A DNA stretch of 64,000 nt. It comes from an uncultured Microbacterium sp. GTDB taxonomy: Bacteria; Actinomycetota; Actinomycetes; Actinomycetales; Microbacteriaceae. Positions 41,355 through 49,978 of the stretch are shown here, one piece after another. How positions within the stretch are numbered: position 1 is the stretch's first letter; each line of letters begins with the position of its first letter. Both the position numbers and the translations under genes were made by a program. Below the pieces are notes generated by a model, which did not search any database, was not told the origin of the DNA, and was given only the letters and a program-made list of their open reading frames with translations. The stretch is taken from contig NZ_CANLCY010000002.1 in NCBI RefSeq assembly GCF_947489255.1, positions 620,001 to 684,000 of the forward strand, read 5' to 3'.

Positions 41355-42401
41355 ATGACCGCTCTCGCTCCGACCGTCACCGCCCCCGGCGACGCACGCC
41401 CGCGTCGCTGGGGGCGGCGACGCGTCGTCGGCGTCGTCGCTCTCGTCATCCTGCTGCTCATCGCCGTGATCCTGTCGGTCACCTTCGGCGCGCGCGACGT
41501 CACGGCCGCCGACGTCTGGGCCGGCCTGAACGGCTCCACCGACTCGGCCTCCAGCGCCGCGGTCGCGAAGCGCATCCCCCGGACCGTCCTCGCGATCCTC
41601 GTCGGAGCCGCGCTCGCCGTCGCGGGCACCGTGCTGCAAGGGGCCACGCGCAACCCGCTGGCCGACCCGCAGATCCTCGGGATCAACGGGGGTGCGGGAC
41701 TCGCGATCGTCACGGGCATCGCCTTCTTCGGCCTCAGCTCGCCCTCGATGTACATCTGGACTGGGATGCTGGGGGCCGCCGGTGCTGCCGTGCTCGTCTA
41801 CGCCATCGGTTCCCTCGGGCGGGGAGGGGCGACCCCCCTGCGCCTCGCCCTCGCCGGCGCCGTCACGGCGGTGGCCTTCAGCTCGCTGACGAGCGCGATC
41901 CTGCTCCCCCGCACCGAGGTGCTGAACGTCTTCCGGTTCTGGCAGATCGGGGGCGTCGGCGGGGCCACGTTCCCGACGATCCTGCAGGTGCTCCCCTTCC
42001 TCGGCGTGGGTCTGCTCGTCAGCCTCGCCAGCGCGTCGGCGTTGAACACCCTCGCCCTCGGCGACGAACTCGCCGCCGGCCTCGGCGCGCGCGTGCGCAC
42101 CGCGCGCCTGATCGCGACCGGCGGCGCCGTCGTGCTCTGCGGTGCGGCCACCGCCGTCGCCGGTCCCATCGGTTTCGTGGGGCTCGTCGTGCCGCACATG
42201 CTCCGCCTCCTCGTCGGCGTCGACCACCGGTGGCTCCTTCCCGTGTCGGCACTGGGCGGGGCGACGCTGCTCACCCTCGCCGACGTCGTCGGACGCGTCG
42301 TCGCCCGTCCCGAAGAGATCGAGGTCGGCATCGTCACCGCCATCGTCGGTGCTCCGTTCTTCATCGCGCTCGTGCGCCGACAGAGGATGAGGGCCCTGTG
42401 A
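41355..42401 (+). CDS. Iron-siderophore ABC transporter permease, FecCD family (1)
   Basis: A 348-residue permease with about nine or ten membrane helices. Family signatures: RIPRTVLAILVGAALAVAGTVLQGATRNPLADPQILG (split in sequence) and the ATPase-contact region GPIGFVGLVVPHMLRLLVGVDH. It pairs with the next permease to form the translocation channel. The stop overlaps the next gene's GTG. Confidence 0.94.
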   Translation: MTALAPTVTAPGDARPRRWGRRRVVGVVALVILLLIAVILSVTFGARDVTAADVWAGLNGSTDSASSAAVAKRIPRTVLAILVGAALAVAGTVLQGATRNPLADPQILGINGGAGLAIVTGIAFFGLSSPSMYIWTGMLGAAGAAVLVYAIGSLGRGGATPLRLALAGAVTAVAFSSLTSAILLPRTEVLNVFRFWQIGGVGGATFPTILQVLPFLGVGLLVSLASASALNTLALGDELAAGLGARVRTARLIATGGAVVLCGAATAVAGPIGFVGLVVPHMLRLLVGVDHRWLLPVSALGGATLLTLADVVGRVVARPEEIEVGIVTAIVGAPFFIALVRRQRMRAL

Positions 42402-43474
42402 GCACGTCCATCGCGCCTCTCGGCGCCCTTCCGAGCGCTGCGCCCGACACCCTGGCATCCGTCGTCGCGGGTCGACGCCGTCGGCGGCGACGCTGGCTCG
42501 TCGTCACGGGCGTGCTCGCCGCCCTCGTGCTGGTGTCGTTCGCCCTCAGCCTCATGCTCGGTCAGACCTTCTACTCCCCGGCGGATGTCTGGGGTGTCGT
42601 GACCGGTCGACGCGTGGCGGGAGCGTCGTTCACCGTCGGAGAGCTGCGCCTGCCGCGGGCGATGACGGGACTTCTCACGGGCCTCTGCTTCGGCATGGGC
42701 GGGGTGGTCTTCCAGACCATGCTCCGCAACGCCCTCGCCAGTCCCGACGTCATCGGCATCAACACCGGGGCCAGCGCCGCCGCCGTCATCGGCATCGTCG
42801 TCCTCGGCCTGAGCGAGACGGGCGTGTCGTTCCTCGCGATGGCCGCAGCCCTCACCGTCGCACTCGTCATCTACCTCTTGGCCTACCGCGACGGCAGCTC
42901 CGGGGCGCGGCTCATCCTCGTCGGCATCGGCGTGGCCGCCATGTGCCAGGCCGTCGTGTCGTACGTGATCGCGCGCGCCGCACAGTACGACCTCCCCGCC
43001 GCCATGCGCTGGATCACCGGCAACCTGAACGACGCCACGTGGGATCGCGCCCTCCCCGTGCTCTTCGCGGTCGTCGTGCTCGGCCCGGTGCTGCTGGTCC
43101 TCTCGGGGCGCCTCGAGGTCCTCCGCATGGGCGACGACACCGCCTCGGCCATCGGCCTGCCCGTCGAGCGCAGCCGTCTGCTGCTGATCGTGGCGGCGGT
43201 CGGACTCCTCGCCTTCGGCACCGCCGCGGCGGGACCCATCGCGTTCGTGTCGTTCCTGGCCGGCCCCATCGCCGTGCGTCTGCTGGGGCCGGTCGGCTCG
43301 CCCGTGCTGCCGGCCGGTCTCGTGGGCGCGCTGCTCGTGCTCGTCGCGGACTTCGCCGCCCAGTACGCCTTCGGCACACGCCTGCCCGTCGGTGTGATCA
43401 CCGGCGTGCTGGGGGCGCCCTACCTCGTCTTCCTGCTCATCCGCAGCAGCCGATCCGAAGGAACGTCGCTATGA
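42398..43474 (+). CDS. Iron-siderophore ABC transporter permease, FecCD family (2)
   Basis: A 358-residue second FecCD permease (LRLPRAMTGLLTGLCFGMGG, TMLRNALASPDVIGINTG, GPIAFVSFLAGPIAVRLLG). It has an arginine-rich cytoplasmic N-terminus before the first helix. GTG at 42398 overlaps the previous stop (GTGA), implying 1:1 production of the two permeases. Confidence 0.94.
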   Translation: MSTSIAPLGALPSAAPDTLASVVAGRRRRRRRWLVVTGVLAALVLVSFALSLMLGQTFYSPADVWGVVTGRRVAGASFTVGELRLPRAMTGLLTGLCFGMGGVVFQTMLRNALASPDVIGINTGASAAAVIGIVVLGLSETGVSFLAMAAALTVALVIYLLAYRDGSSGARLILVGIGVAAMCQAVVSYVIARAAQYDLPAAMRWITGNLNDATWDRALPVLFAVVVLGPVLLVLSGRLEVLRMGDDTASAIGLPVERSRLLLIVAAVGLLAFGTAAAGPIAFVSFLAGPIAVRLLGPVGSPVLPAGLVGALLVLVADFAAQYAFGTRLPVGVITGVLGAPYLVFLLIRSSRSEGTSL

Positions 43475-43526
43475 CTCTCCCTGGACAGCCGACTCCTCCC
43501 CGCTCCCGTTTCGGAGGGATGACACG

Positions 43527-44351
43527 ATGACCGTCGAACGCAGCCTGACCGCCGAAGGCGTCACCCTCGGCTACGGAGACCGCACGATCGTCGACTCGCT
43601 CGACCTCTCCCTCCCGCCCGGGAAGGTCACCGCCATCGTCGGCGCGAACGCGTGCGGGAAGTCGACGCTCCTCAAGGCCATGGCGCGCCTGCTCTCCCCC
43701 ACCACCGGACAGGTGCTGCTGGATGGGAAGGCGATCCACCGGATGCCGACGAAGCAGGTCGCGCGCGTGCTGGGGCTGCTCCCCCAGTCGCCGGTCGCTC
43801 CCGACGGCATCGCGGTGTCCGACCTCGTCAGCCGCGGTCGCCACCCGCACCAGGGCGCGCTCTCGCGGTGGACGCGCGCCGACGACGACGCCGTGGCCCG
43901 CGCCCTCGACGCCACCGACACCGCCCACCTCGCTGACCGGCACGTCGATCAGCTCAGCGGCGGCCAGCGTCAGCGCGTCTGGATCGCGATGGCCCTCGCC
44001 CAGGAGACCGACGTGCTGCTGCTCGACGAACCGACGACGTTCCTCGACATCAGCCACCAGATCGACGTGCTCGACCTGCTCACCGACCTCAATCGCGAGC
44101 GCGGCACCACCGTCGCGATGGTGCTGCACGACCTCAACCTCGCCGCGCGGTACGCCGACCATCTCGTCGCGATGGCGCAGGGGCGCATCGTCGCGGCGGG
44201 CGACCCGGCCGAGGTCCTCACCGAAGACACCGTGCAGGAGGTCTTCGGGCTGCGCAGCCGCGTCGTGCCCGACCCCCTCACGGGCCGACCGATGATCGTG
44301 CCGATCGGGCGCCATCACACCCTGACCGAGACCGCGGCACCGTCGCACTGA
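43527..44351 (+). CDS. Iron-siderophore ABC transporter ATP-binding protein (FepC-like)
   Basis: A 274-residue ATPase: Walker A GANACGKST (a common variant in siderophore importers), signature LSGGQRQRVWIAMAL, Walker B LLLDEPTTFLD and H-loop VLHDLNLAARYADH. It energises uptake through the two permeases. ATG at 43527, GGAGG 10 nt upstream; 52 bp separate it from the second permease. A strong hairpin follows. Confidence 0.94.
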   Translation: MTVERSLTAEGVTLGYGDRTIVDSLDLSLPPGKVTAIVGANACGKSTLLKAMARLLSPTTGQVLLDGKAIHRMPTKQVARVLGLLPQSPVAPDGIAVSDLVSRGRHPHQGALSRWTRADDDAVARALDATDTAHLADRHVDQLSGGQRQRVWIAMALAQETDVLLLDEPTTFLDISHQIDVLDLLTDLNRERGTTVAMVLHDLNLAARYADHLVAMAQGRIVAAGDPAEVLTEDTVQEVFGLRSRVVPDPLTGRPMIVPIGRHHTLTETAAPSH

Positions 44352-44429
44352 GGCCGGAGCACGACTCCCCCGCTCGCAGGAGAGTCTCTGACGCCCTCGC
44401 TCCGGCGCCACCGGTCACGACAGCGCAGA

Positions 44430-44460
44430 AGGGCCCGGACGGCATCGCCGTCCGGGCCCT
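44430..44460. terminator. Bidirectional terminator, siderophore operon / SIP gene
   Basis: A 14-bp perfect stem (AGGGCCCGGACGGC at 44430-44443, complement 44447-44460) with a 3-nt loop and CTTC after it, between convergent genes. Confidence 0.88.
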
Positions 44461-44491
44461 CTTCCGCTGGCAGCCCCTCGTCGGAGACCTC

Positions 44492-45421
44492 TCAGACTGT
44501 GCGCTCGACCTGCCCGTCGCGCCAGTACCCCATGAACGCCACGCGCTTGCGGTCGACACCGTGGCCCTGCACGAGCAGTCGCCGCAGCGTCTTGACCGTC
44601 TGCGACTCGCCCGCGATCCACGCGTAGAACTCCCCCTCGCCGTCGGCGGGACTGTCCCACAGCAGATCGACGTCGAGGTCGATGTCTTCGAGCTCCTGCG
44701 GGCGCGGAGCCGCGGCCCGCTCCAGCACCGCCCCGGATCTCGCGGCCCACGCCTCGACCGCCTCGATCAAGGCTTCTCCGTGCGGGCGCTCGTCGCGGGC
44801 GAGCCACGTGACCGGCAGGGCGCCGGGGCCGAGGGGCAGCGCATCGTCGATGGTCGGCACCTCCACGAAGGCGTCGACGACGAAGCCGGGGCCGAGGCCC
44901 TCGAGAATTGCGCAGATCGCCGGGGCGGCCGTCTCGTCGCCCGCGAGCAGAAGCCGCTGGGCCGTACCGGGGTGGAAGTCGATCCCCTGGGCCGAATCCT
45001 CGCTGCGCGCGTCGGGACCCACCACCAGGATGCTGTCGCCCGCGGTCGCCGACTCCGCCCACGAACCGGCCGGGCCGGCGTCGTGGTGCAGAACGAAGTC
45101 GATGTCGAGCTCGAGCGCCTCGGGATCGATGCGCCGCACGGTGTAGGTGCGGAACGGCATCCGCTCCTCGTCGGGGAGGTCGCGCCACCGCGTGTACCAC
45201 TCGCCGTTGTCGATCGCCTCGGGGTCGTACTGTCCGATGTCGCACAGGCGGCCGTCCGCCCCGGGGAGGACGATCTTCACCCGCTGGTCGCGCCGGTCGG
45301 TGCCGAACACCTCGAAGTCCGGGCAGGTGAAGGTGATGCGGGCGAAGTGGGGCGACAGGCGGCGAGCGGCCGTCACCACGGCGACGTACGGGCGGTAGGC
45401 AGGGCGCGTGGCTGTCTTCAC
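44492..45421 (-). CDS. Siderophore-interacting protein (FAD ferric-siderophore reductase)
   Basis: A 309-residue flavoprotein. The FAD-binding barrel shows RTYTVRRID and the NAD(P)H-type domain shows LLAGDETAAPAICAIL, then YAWIAGESQTVKTLRRLL and FMGYWRDG, all typical of the SIP/ViuB family. It reduces imported Fe3+-siderophore to release iron in the cytoplasm, completing the function of the convergent operon. The GTG at 45421 lies 6 nt after TATCCT (on its strand), inside an iron box, and has no ribosome binding site: a leaderless, iron-repressed mRNA. Confidence 0.93.
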   Translation of the reverse strand: MKTATRPAYRPYVAVVTAARRLSPHFARITFTCPDFEVFGTDRRDQRVKIVLPGADGRLCDIGQYDPEAIDNGEWYTRWRDLPDEERMPFRTYTVRRIDPEALELDIDFVLHHDAGPAGSWAESATAGDSILVVGPDARSEDSAQGIDFHPGTAQRLLLAGDETAAPAICAILEGLGPGFVVDAFVEVPTIDDALPLGPGALPVTWLARDERPHGEALIEAVEAWAARSGAVLERAAAPRPQELEDIDLDVDLLWDSPADGEGEFYAWIAGESQTVKTLRRLLVQGHGVDRKRVAFMGYWRDGQVERTV

Positions 45422-45425
45422 TCGA

Positions 45426-45444
45426 TAAGGATATCCTTACCTAT
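45426..45444 (-). promoter_or_regulatory. DtxR/IdeR-like iron box embedding the SIP -10 element
   Basis: On the minus strand ATAGGTAAGGATATCCTTA matches the consensus TTAGGTTAGGCTAACCTAA at 14 of 19 positions, and is centred on the palindrome AAGGATATCCTT. The putative -10 TATCCT (45433-45428) is inside it. Confidence 0.72.
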
Positions 45445-45496
45445 CTTCGGATGCCAGGCGAGCGGCCACGGAAACCTCGCCGGTGGACGACCGGCG

Positions 45497-46660
45497 TCAG
45501 CTCCGCGGCGCCAACGCGCCGAGGCGTTCGATCGCCTCGCGCAGCACCTCCGGTGCGCACCCCACGTTGATGCGCACGTGCCCGATGCCCTCCGTACCGA
45601 ACAGCGGACCGTGGTGGAGCGCGACCTTCGCCTCTCGCCGGATGAAGGGCGCGGGATTGTCGCCCCAGCCGTACGCCGACACATCGACCCAGGCGAGGAA
45701 ACCGGCATCCGGGATCCGATACCGCGCGAGCGGCAGGTGCTCGGCGAGCAGGTCGGCCAGCAGTCGCCGGTTCTCGTCGAGAGCCGCCAGCAGCCCGTCG
45801 AGCCACGCATCGCTCTCCGCCGCGAACGCGGCCCGGTTGGCGATGACGCCGAACAGGCCCGCGCGCCATTCGACCTCCCACGGCAGCGCGCGCACGACCT
45901 GGGCGGTCTCCTCCGACCCGGTGACGATGACCGCGCACTTGAGCCCGGCGAGGTTGTACGTCTTGCTCGCACTCGTCACCGCGTAGCCGACCGCCGCCGC
46001 CTCCGGCGCGGCATCCAGGAACGGGGTGAACACGGCCGGCGCGTGCGTGAGCGGCGCGTGGATCTCGTCGCTCACGACGCTCGCGCCGTAGCGAGCCGCC
46101 AGGCGCGCGAGCGCCGCCAGACTGTCCCGCGCGTGCACGGTGCCGGTGGGATTGTGCGGGTTGCACAGCAGCACCGCACGCGCACCGGATGCCAGGGCCC
46201 TCTCGATCCCGTCGAGGTCGAGGCTCCAGCGCTCACCGTCGTCGAGGAGAGGCACGCGTTCGACGACGGCCCCCGCCTCCTCGACGGTGTCGTAGAACGG
46301 CGGGTACACCGGGGGCGTCACCACGACGCGATCACCGGGTGAGGTCACCGCGCGGAGCACCTCGACGACCCCCATCATCACGTCGCCCGTCCACCGCACG
46401 CGCGCCGGATCGATCTCCCACCCCCACCGGCGATCGGCGTAGGCGGCGAAATCGAGGTCGATCCCCGGCCGGGGCGGGGTGTACCCCGTGTCGCCGATCT
46501 CGACCGCGCGATGAAGGGCCGTGGTGATCGCGGGGGCGAGGGGGAAGTCGGTCTCCGCGACGAACATGGGGATGACGTCGTCGCCGTACGAGCGCCATTT
46601 CGTGCTGGAGCGCTGGCGAAGGAGGTCCAGGGGCAGGGCCTGCAGGGGGGTGACGCTCAT
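45497..46660 (-). CDS. MalY/PatB-type PLP-dependent aminotransferase / C-S beta-lyase
   Basis: A 387-residue fold-type I PLP enzyme. PLP Lys233 lies in TSASKTYNLAGLK; NPHNPTGTVH and SDEIHAPLTH bind the cofactor, and the Arg near the C-terminus (HVRINVGCAP) binds the carboxylate. The N-terminal WRSYGDDVIPMFVAETDFP is characteristic of the cystathionine beta-lyase/MalY branch. It would release homocysteine from cystathionine or degrade cysteine conjugates. ATG at 46660 is 7 nt after TAGCCT (leaderless). Confidence 0.9.
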   Translation of the reverse strand: MSVTPLQALPLDLLRQRSSTKWRSYGDDVIPMFVAETDFPLAPAITTALHRAVEIGDTGYTPPRPGIDLDFAAYADRRWGWEIDPARVRWTGDVMMGVVEVLRAVTSPGDRVVVTPPVYPPFYDTVEEAGAVVERVPLLDDGERWSLDLDGIERALASGARAVLLCNPHNPTGTVHARDSLAALARLAARYGASVVSDEIHAPLTHAPAVFTPFLDAAPEAAAVGYAVTSASKTYNLAGLKCAVIVTGSEETAQVVRALPWEVEWRAGLFGVIANRAAFAAESDAWLDGLLAALDENRRLLADLLAEHLPLARYRIPDAGFLAWVDVSAYGWGDNPAPFIRREAKVALHHGPLFGTEGIGHVRINVGCAPEVLREAIERLGALAPRS

Positions 46661-46726
46661 GCCCTCGAGGCTACCGGGGCCGTTGCGGCGGCCCGTCGGC
46701 CGGTGACACGGCGCGTCATGCGCATC

Positions 46727-48325
46727 TCATCGACGGAAGGTTCCCATCCCGTGCTGATCGAAGTACTCCAGCACGAGCGTGCCGTCCGTCTCGAACGTCG
46801 CCTTCGAGACCGTGTCCTCCGTGGCGTTCTCCCCCGTCGGGGCGAAGGTGAAGACGTCACCGTCCCAGGGGCTGAGGGTCCACCGACCGGTCGGACCGAG
46901 GGCGAGCTGCAGCGCGCCGTCGACGACGCTCACGGTCGCGTCGCCGAGGTAGGCGTTGCGGTACACCCCGGTGTAGCCGTCCAGCGCGGCCGGAGGTGCG
47001 GCATCCGCGGGACGGACCTGTCCGGCGAGCTCGCCCATCGGTTCGGCCATCTGCGCGAAGACGCCCATGTAGAGCGCCAGCCAGTCCTGGCGCTGCGCGC
47101 CGTACTGCGCGATGTCCGCGAAGCGCCCGGCGATGCCCTCCGCGACGCCGTTCGCCTCGCCATCCGCGAGCACGACGATGCCGAGATCGGCCGCGGGCAG
47201 CATCTTCACCGTCGTCCCGGTGCCGAGACGGAAGGCGCCCGAGTGATTGACCTCGACGAGGCCGCCCGCCGTCGTCGTGACGTTGAACCCGTAGCCGTAG
47301 AAACCCGCGCGCTGGTTCATCGTCGACTCGGCCGGGTCGCGCCCGGTCATGATCTGCGGCGTCACGGCCGGCAGGAGCGCGGGGCGACTGACGAAGGCCT
47401 CGTCCCCCGCCCCCGCGGCGAGCACCATCGTCATCCACCGCGCCATGTCGGTGACGCTCGAACTCACCCCGCCCGCCGGCGACTGCGCATCGGGCTGTCG
47501 CTGCTCGGGGCTGACCACCCACGTGCCGTCGACCTTCTGATGCCCCATCGCCCGGTTCTCGCGCGCCGCGAGGTCGGCGAACCGCGAGGAGGTGCTCGAC
47601 ATGCCCAGGGGGGCGTAGAGCAATCGCTCCGACAGGTCGGCCCAGTCCTCCCCCGCGGCGGCGGCGACGGATTCCGCCGCCGCCGTGATGTCGAAGTTCC
47701 CGTACGCGTAGGAGCTGCGGAAACCCTCGAGCGGCACGAGCCGGAGGCGATCGAGCACGGTTGCGCGGTCGTAGCCGATCTCCTCGAGCTCGTCGCCTGC
47801 GTGCTCGTACAGCCCGGAGCGGTGCGCGTAGAGGTCGGCGATCGTGAGGTTCTGCGACACCCACGGGTCGGACAGGGCGAAGGAGGGCAGGTTCTCCTGC
47901 ACCGGGGTGTCCCAGGTCACGAGCCCCTCGTCGATCGCCCGCGCGACCACCGTCGCACCGATCGACTTCGACACCGACGCCATCGCGAAGACGGTGTTCT
48001 CGTCCACCGGCTCGGCCGTGTCGAGGTTGCGCACCCCGTAGCCGCGCGCGAACACGGTCTCTCCCCCGTGGACGACGGCGACGGCCACGCCCGGCGTACC
48101 GGTCGCGTCCATCGCGGCCTTCACCGAGGCGTCGATGTCGGCGACGGCGGCCTGCACCGTGGCATCCGTCACCGTCGCGAGGGCGTCGACGCGAGGGTCG
48201 GAGGAGGCTGGGGCCGCGCTCGACCCGACCGCCGGAACGGCGTCGGCGGTGCATCCGGATGCCAGCGGCACGAGCAGCAGAAGAGGAACCAGCCCCGCGG
48301 TGATCCGGGCATCACGCGTTCTCAT
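46727..48325 (-). CDS. Serine hydrolase lipoprotein, beta-lactamase/class C fold
   Basis: A 532-residue exported lipoprotein: signal peptide with lipobox LASGC (Cys25), then a beta-lactamase-type domain with S-x-x-K (Ser117-Lys120 in SVSKS), YAYGN (Y-x-N) and a NHSGAF motif, followed by a C-terminal lipocalin-like domain (TGVYRNAYLGDATVSVVDG). Enzymes of this family are D,D-peptidases, esterases or D-aminopeptidases at the cell surface rather than true resistance enzymes. Start ATG at 48325; no clear -10 or ribosome binding site was found. Confidence 0.9.
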   Translation of the reverse strand: MRTRDARITAGLVPLLLLVPLASGCTADAVPAVGSSAAPASSDPRVDALATVTDATVQAAVADIDASVKAAMDATGTPGVAVAVVHGGETVFARGYGVRNLDTAEPVDENTVFAMASVSKSIGATVVARAIDEGLVTWDTPVQENLPSFALSDPWVSQNLTIADLYAHRSGLYEHAGDELEEIGYDRATVLDRLRLVPLEGFRSSYAYGNFDITAAAESVAAAAGEDWADLSERLLYAPLGMSSTSSRFADLAARENRAMGHQKVDGTWVVSPEQRQPDAQSPAGGVSSSVTDMARWMTMVLAAGAGDEAFVSRPALLPAVTPQIMTGRDPAESTMNQRAGFYGYGFNVTTTAGGLVEVNHSGAFRLGTGTTVKMLPAADLGIVVLADGEANGVAEGIAGRFADIAQYGAQRQDWLALYMGVFAQMAEPMGELAGQVRPADAAPPAALDGYTGVYRNAYLGDATVSVVDGALQLALGPTGRWTLSPWDGDVFTFAPTGENATEDTVSKATFETDGTLVLEYFDQHGMGTFRR

Positions 48326-48450
48326 GCGCGAAGTGTGCCAGCGCGCGCTCGCTCGCGGCAACGGCGGCCGCGGGAGTGTTGTCGTTTCGCAACGCACGAT
48401 CGTGCGACGTTCCCGCGCTCTCGGGCACGGACGCGCCCTCCGCGGACGCA

Positions 48451-48484
48451 CGAACGCCCACCCCCGGGAGGGGATGGGCGTTCG
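48451..48484 (-). terminator. Terminator of the suf operon
   Basis: Hairpin with arms CGAACGCCCA..CCC and GGG..TGGGCGTTCG, located 15 bp beyond the last suf gene stop. Confidence 0.82.
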
Positions 48485-48498
48485 AGGGAAAGCCGTTC

Positions 48499-48828
48499 TC
48501 AGATCGCGAACCCGAGGGCGCGCATCATGTCGCGGCCGTCGTCGGTGATCCGCTCGGGACCCCACGGCGGCATCCACACCCAGTTGATGCGGAAGCGGTC
48601 CACGACGTTGTCGAGAGCCTGTGCGGTCTGCTCTTCGAGAACGTCGGTCAGCGGGCAGCCGGCCGAGGTGAGGGTCATGTGGATGACGAGCGCGTCGTTC
48701 TCGTCGTCCCACGCGAGGTCGTAGATGAGGCCGAGGTCGACGACGTTGATCCCCAGTTCGGGGTCCATGACGTCTTTCAGGGCCTCGGTGACCTCGTCGT
48801 ACTTCTCGGGAGCGAGCGTTGCGGTCAT
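48499..48828 (-). CDS. sufT: Metal-sulfur cluster assembly factor (SufT/DUF59)
   Basis: A 109-residue MIP18/DUF59 protein: DPELGINVVDLGLIYDL, TLTSAGCPLTDVLEEQ (conserved Cys) and WMPPWGPERI. It helps transfer Fe-S clusters to targets. Last gene of the suf operon, 9 bp after sufC. Confidence 0.94.
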   Translation of the reverse strand: MTATLAPEKYDEVTEALKDVMDPELGINVVDLGLIYDLAWDDENDALVIHMTLTSAGCPLTDVLEEQTAQALDNVVDRFRINWVWMPPWGPERITDDGRDMMRALGFAI

Positions 48829-48837
48829 GTAACGATC

Positions 48838-49608
48838 CTACGCGTCGATCGGGGTACCGGCTTCGAGGAAGCGGTCGTAGCCCTCTTCCTCGAGTCGGTC
48901 GGCGAGCTCGGGCCCGCCCTCTTCGACGATGCGTCCCTTGACGACGACGTGCACGTAGTCGGGGCGGATGTAGCGCAGGATGCGGGTGTAGTGCGTGATG
49001 AGCAGCACACCGAGATCGGTCTGCTCCTTCGCGCGGTTCACACCCTCCGAGACGATCTTCAACGCGTCGACGTCGAGGCCGGAGTCGGTCTCGTCGAGCA
49101 CGGCGATCTTCGGCTTGAGCAGCTCGAGCTGGAGGATCTCGTGGCGCTTCTTCTCGCCGCCCGAGAAGCCCTCGTTGACGTTGCGCGCGGCGAACTTCGC
49201 GTCCATGCGCAGGTTCTCCATGGCGCCCTTGACGTCCTTGGTCCAGCTGCGGATCGCCGGCGCCTCGCCGTCGATGGCCGTCTTGGCCGTGCGCAGGAAG
49301 TTCGTGACCGTGACGCCCGGGATCTCGACCGGGTACTGCATCGCGAGGAAGAGTCCCGCGCGGGCGCGCTCGTCGACGCTCATCTCGAGCACGTCCTCAC
49401 CGTCGAGGGTGATGGAGCCGCTCGTCACGGTGTACTTGGGGTGGCCGGCGATCGTGTACGCCAGGGTCGACTTGCCGGAGCCGTTGGGGCCCATGATGGC
49501 GTGGGTCTCACCGGTGCGCATCGTCAGCGTCACGCCGTTGAGGATCGGGGTCGTACCGTTCTCCGTCTCGACCGTCACGTGGAGGTCGCGGATCTCGAGG
49601 ACAGACAT
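48838..49608 (-). CDS. sufC: Fe-S cluster assembly ATPase SufC
   Basis: A 256-residue ABC-type ATPase: GPNGSGKSTLAYTIAGHP (Walker A), FSGGEKKRHEILQL (the Suf-type signature) and LDETDSGLDVDALKIV (Walker B). It drives the SufBD scaffold in cluster assembly. ATG at 49608 with GGAACC-like weak site upstream; 40 bp follow the Rieske gene. Confidence 0.96.
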   Translation of the reverse strand: MSVLEIRDLHVTVETENGTTPILNGVTLTMRTGETHAIMGPNGSGKSTLAYTIAGHPKYTVTSGSITLDGEDVLEMSVDERARAGLFLAMQYPVEIPGVTVTNFLRTAKTAIDGEAPAIRSWTKDVKGAMENLRMDAKFAARNVNEGFSGGEKKRHEILQLELLKPKIAVLDETDSGLDVDALKIVSEGVNRAKEQTDLGVLLITHYTRILRYIRPDYVHVVVKGRIVEEGGPELADRLEEEGYDRFLEAGTPIDA

Positions 49609-49648
49609 GGGGTTCCTTACTCGTAAAGTCTCGGGTCTCGGGCGCGGC

Positions 49649-49978
49649 TCAGGCCGTCGCCTTGGTGACGGACGGATCGATGAGCACGTCGTCTCCGTCG
49701 ATCACGACCTCGTACACGGGGACCGGCTCGTAGGCCGGCAGGTTCAGCGGGCGGCCGGTCTTCAGCGAGAACGCCGAGCCGTGCGCCCAGCACTCCAGCG
49801 TCTCGCCCTCGACGAAGCCGTCGGACAGCGAGATGTCGCCGTGCGTGCAGACGTCGCCGATGGCGTGCACGTCGCCGTTGCCGTCGAGCACGACCGCGAT
49901 GGCCACCCCGTCGATCTCGACGCGACGGGCCTCGTCCTGAACGAGCTCGCTCAGCGCACAGGCACGGGAGGCGCTCAC
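49649..49978 (-). CDS. Rieske-type [2Fe-2S] ferredoxin in the suf operon
   Basis: A 109-residue single Rieske domain. Cluster ligands Cys44-x-His46 and Cys63-x2-His66 (VCTHGDIS and LECWAHGSAFS) are intact. It resembles the ferredoxin component of ring-hydroxylating oxygenases, but its place between sufD and sufC implies an electron-transfer role in, or as a product of, Fe-S assembly. The GTG at 49978 overlaps the sufD stop (GTGA). Actinobacteria often have this arrangement; here no sufS or sufU follows. Confidence 0.92.
   Translation of the reverse strand: MSASRACALSELVQDEARRVEIDGVAIAVVLDGNGDVHAIGDVCTHGDISLSDGFVEGETLECWAHGSAFSLKTGRPLNLPAYEPVPVYEVVIDGDDVLIDPSVTKATA

Noticed and set aside
46727..48325. 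Antibiotic-resistance beta-lactamase
   Set aside because: Length, lipoprotein form and the C-terminal lipocalin-like domain suit a surface esterase/D,D-peptidase family member; fold motifs alone do not show resistance.
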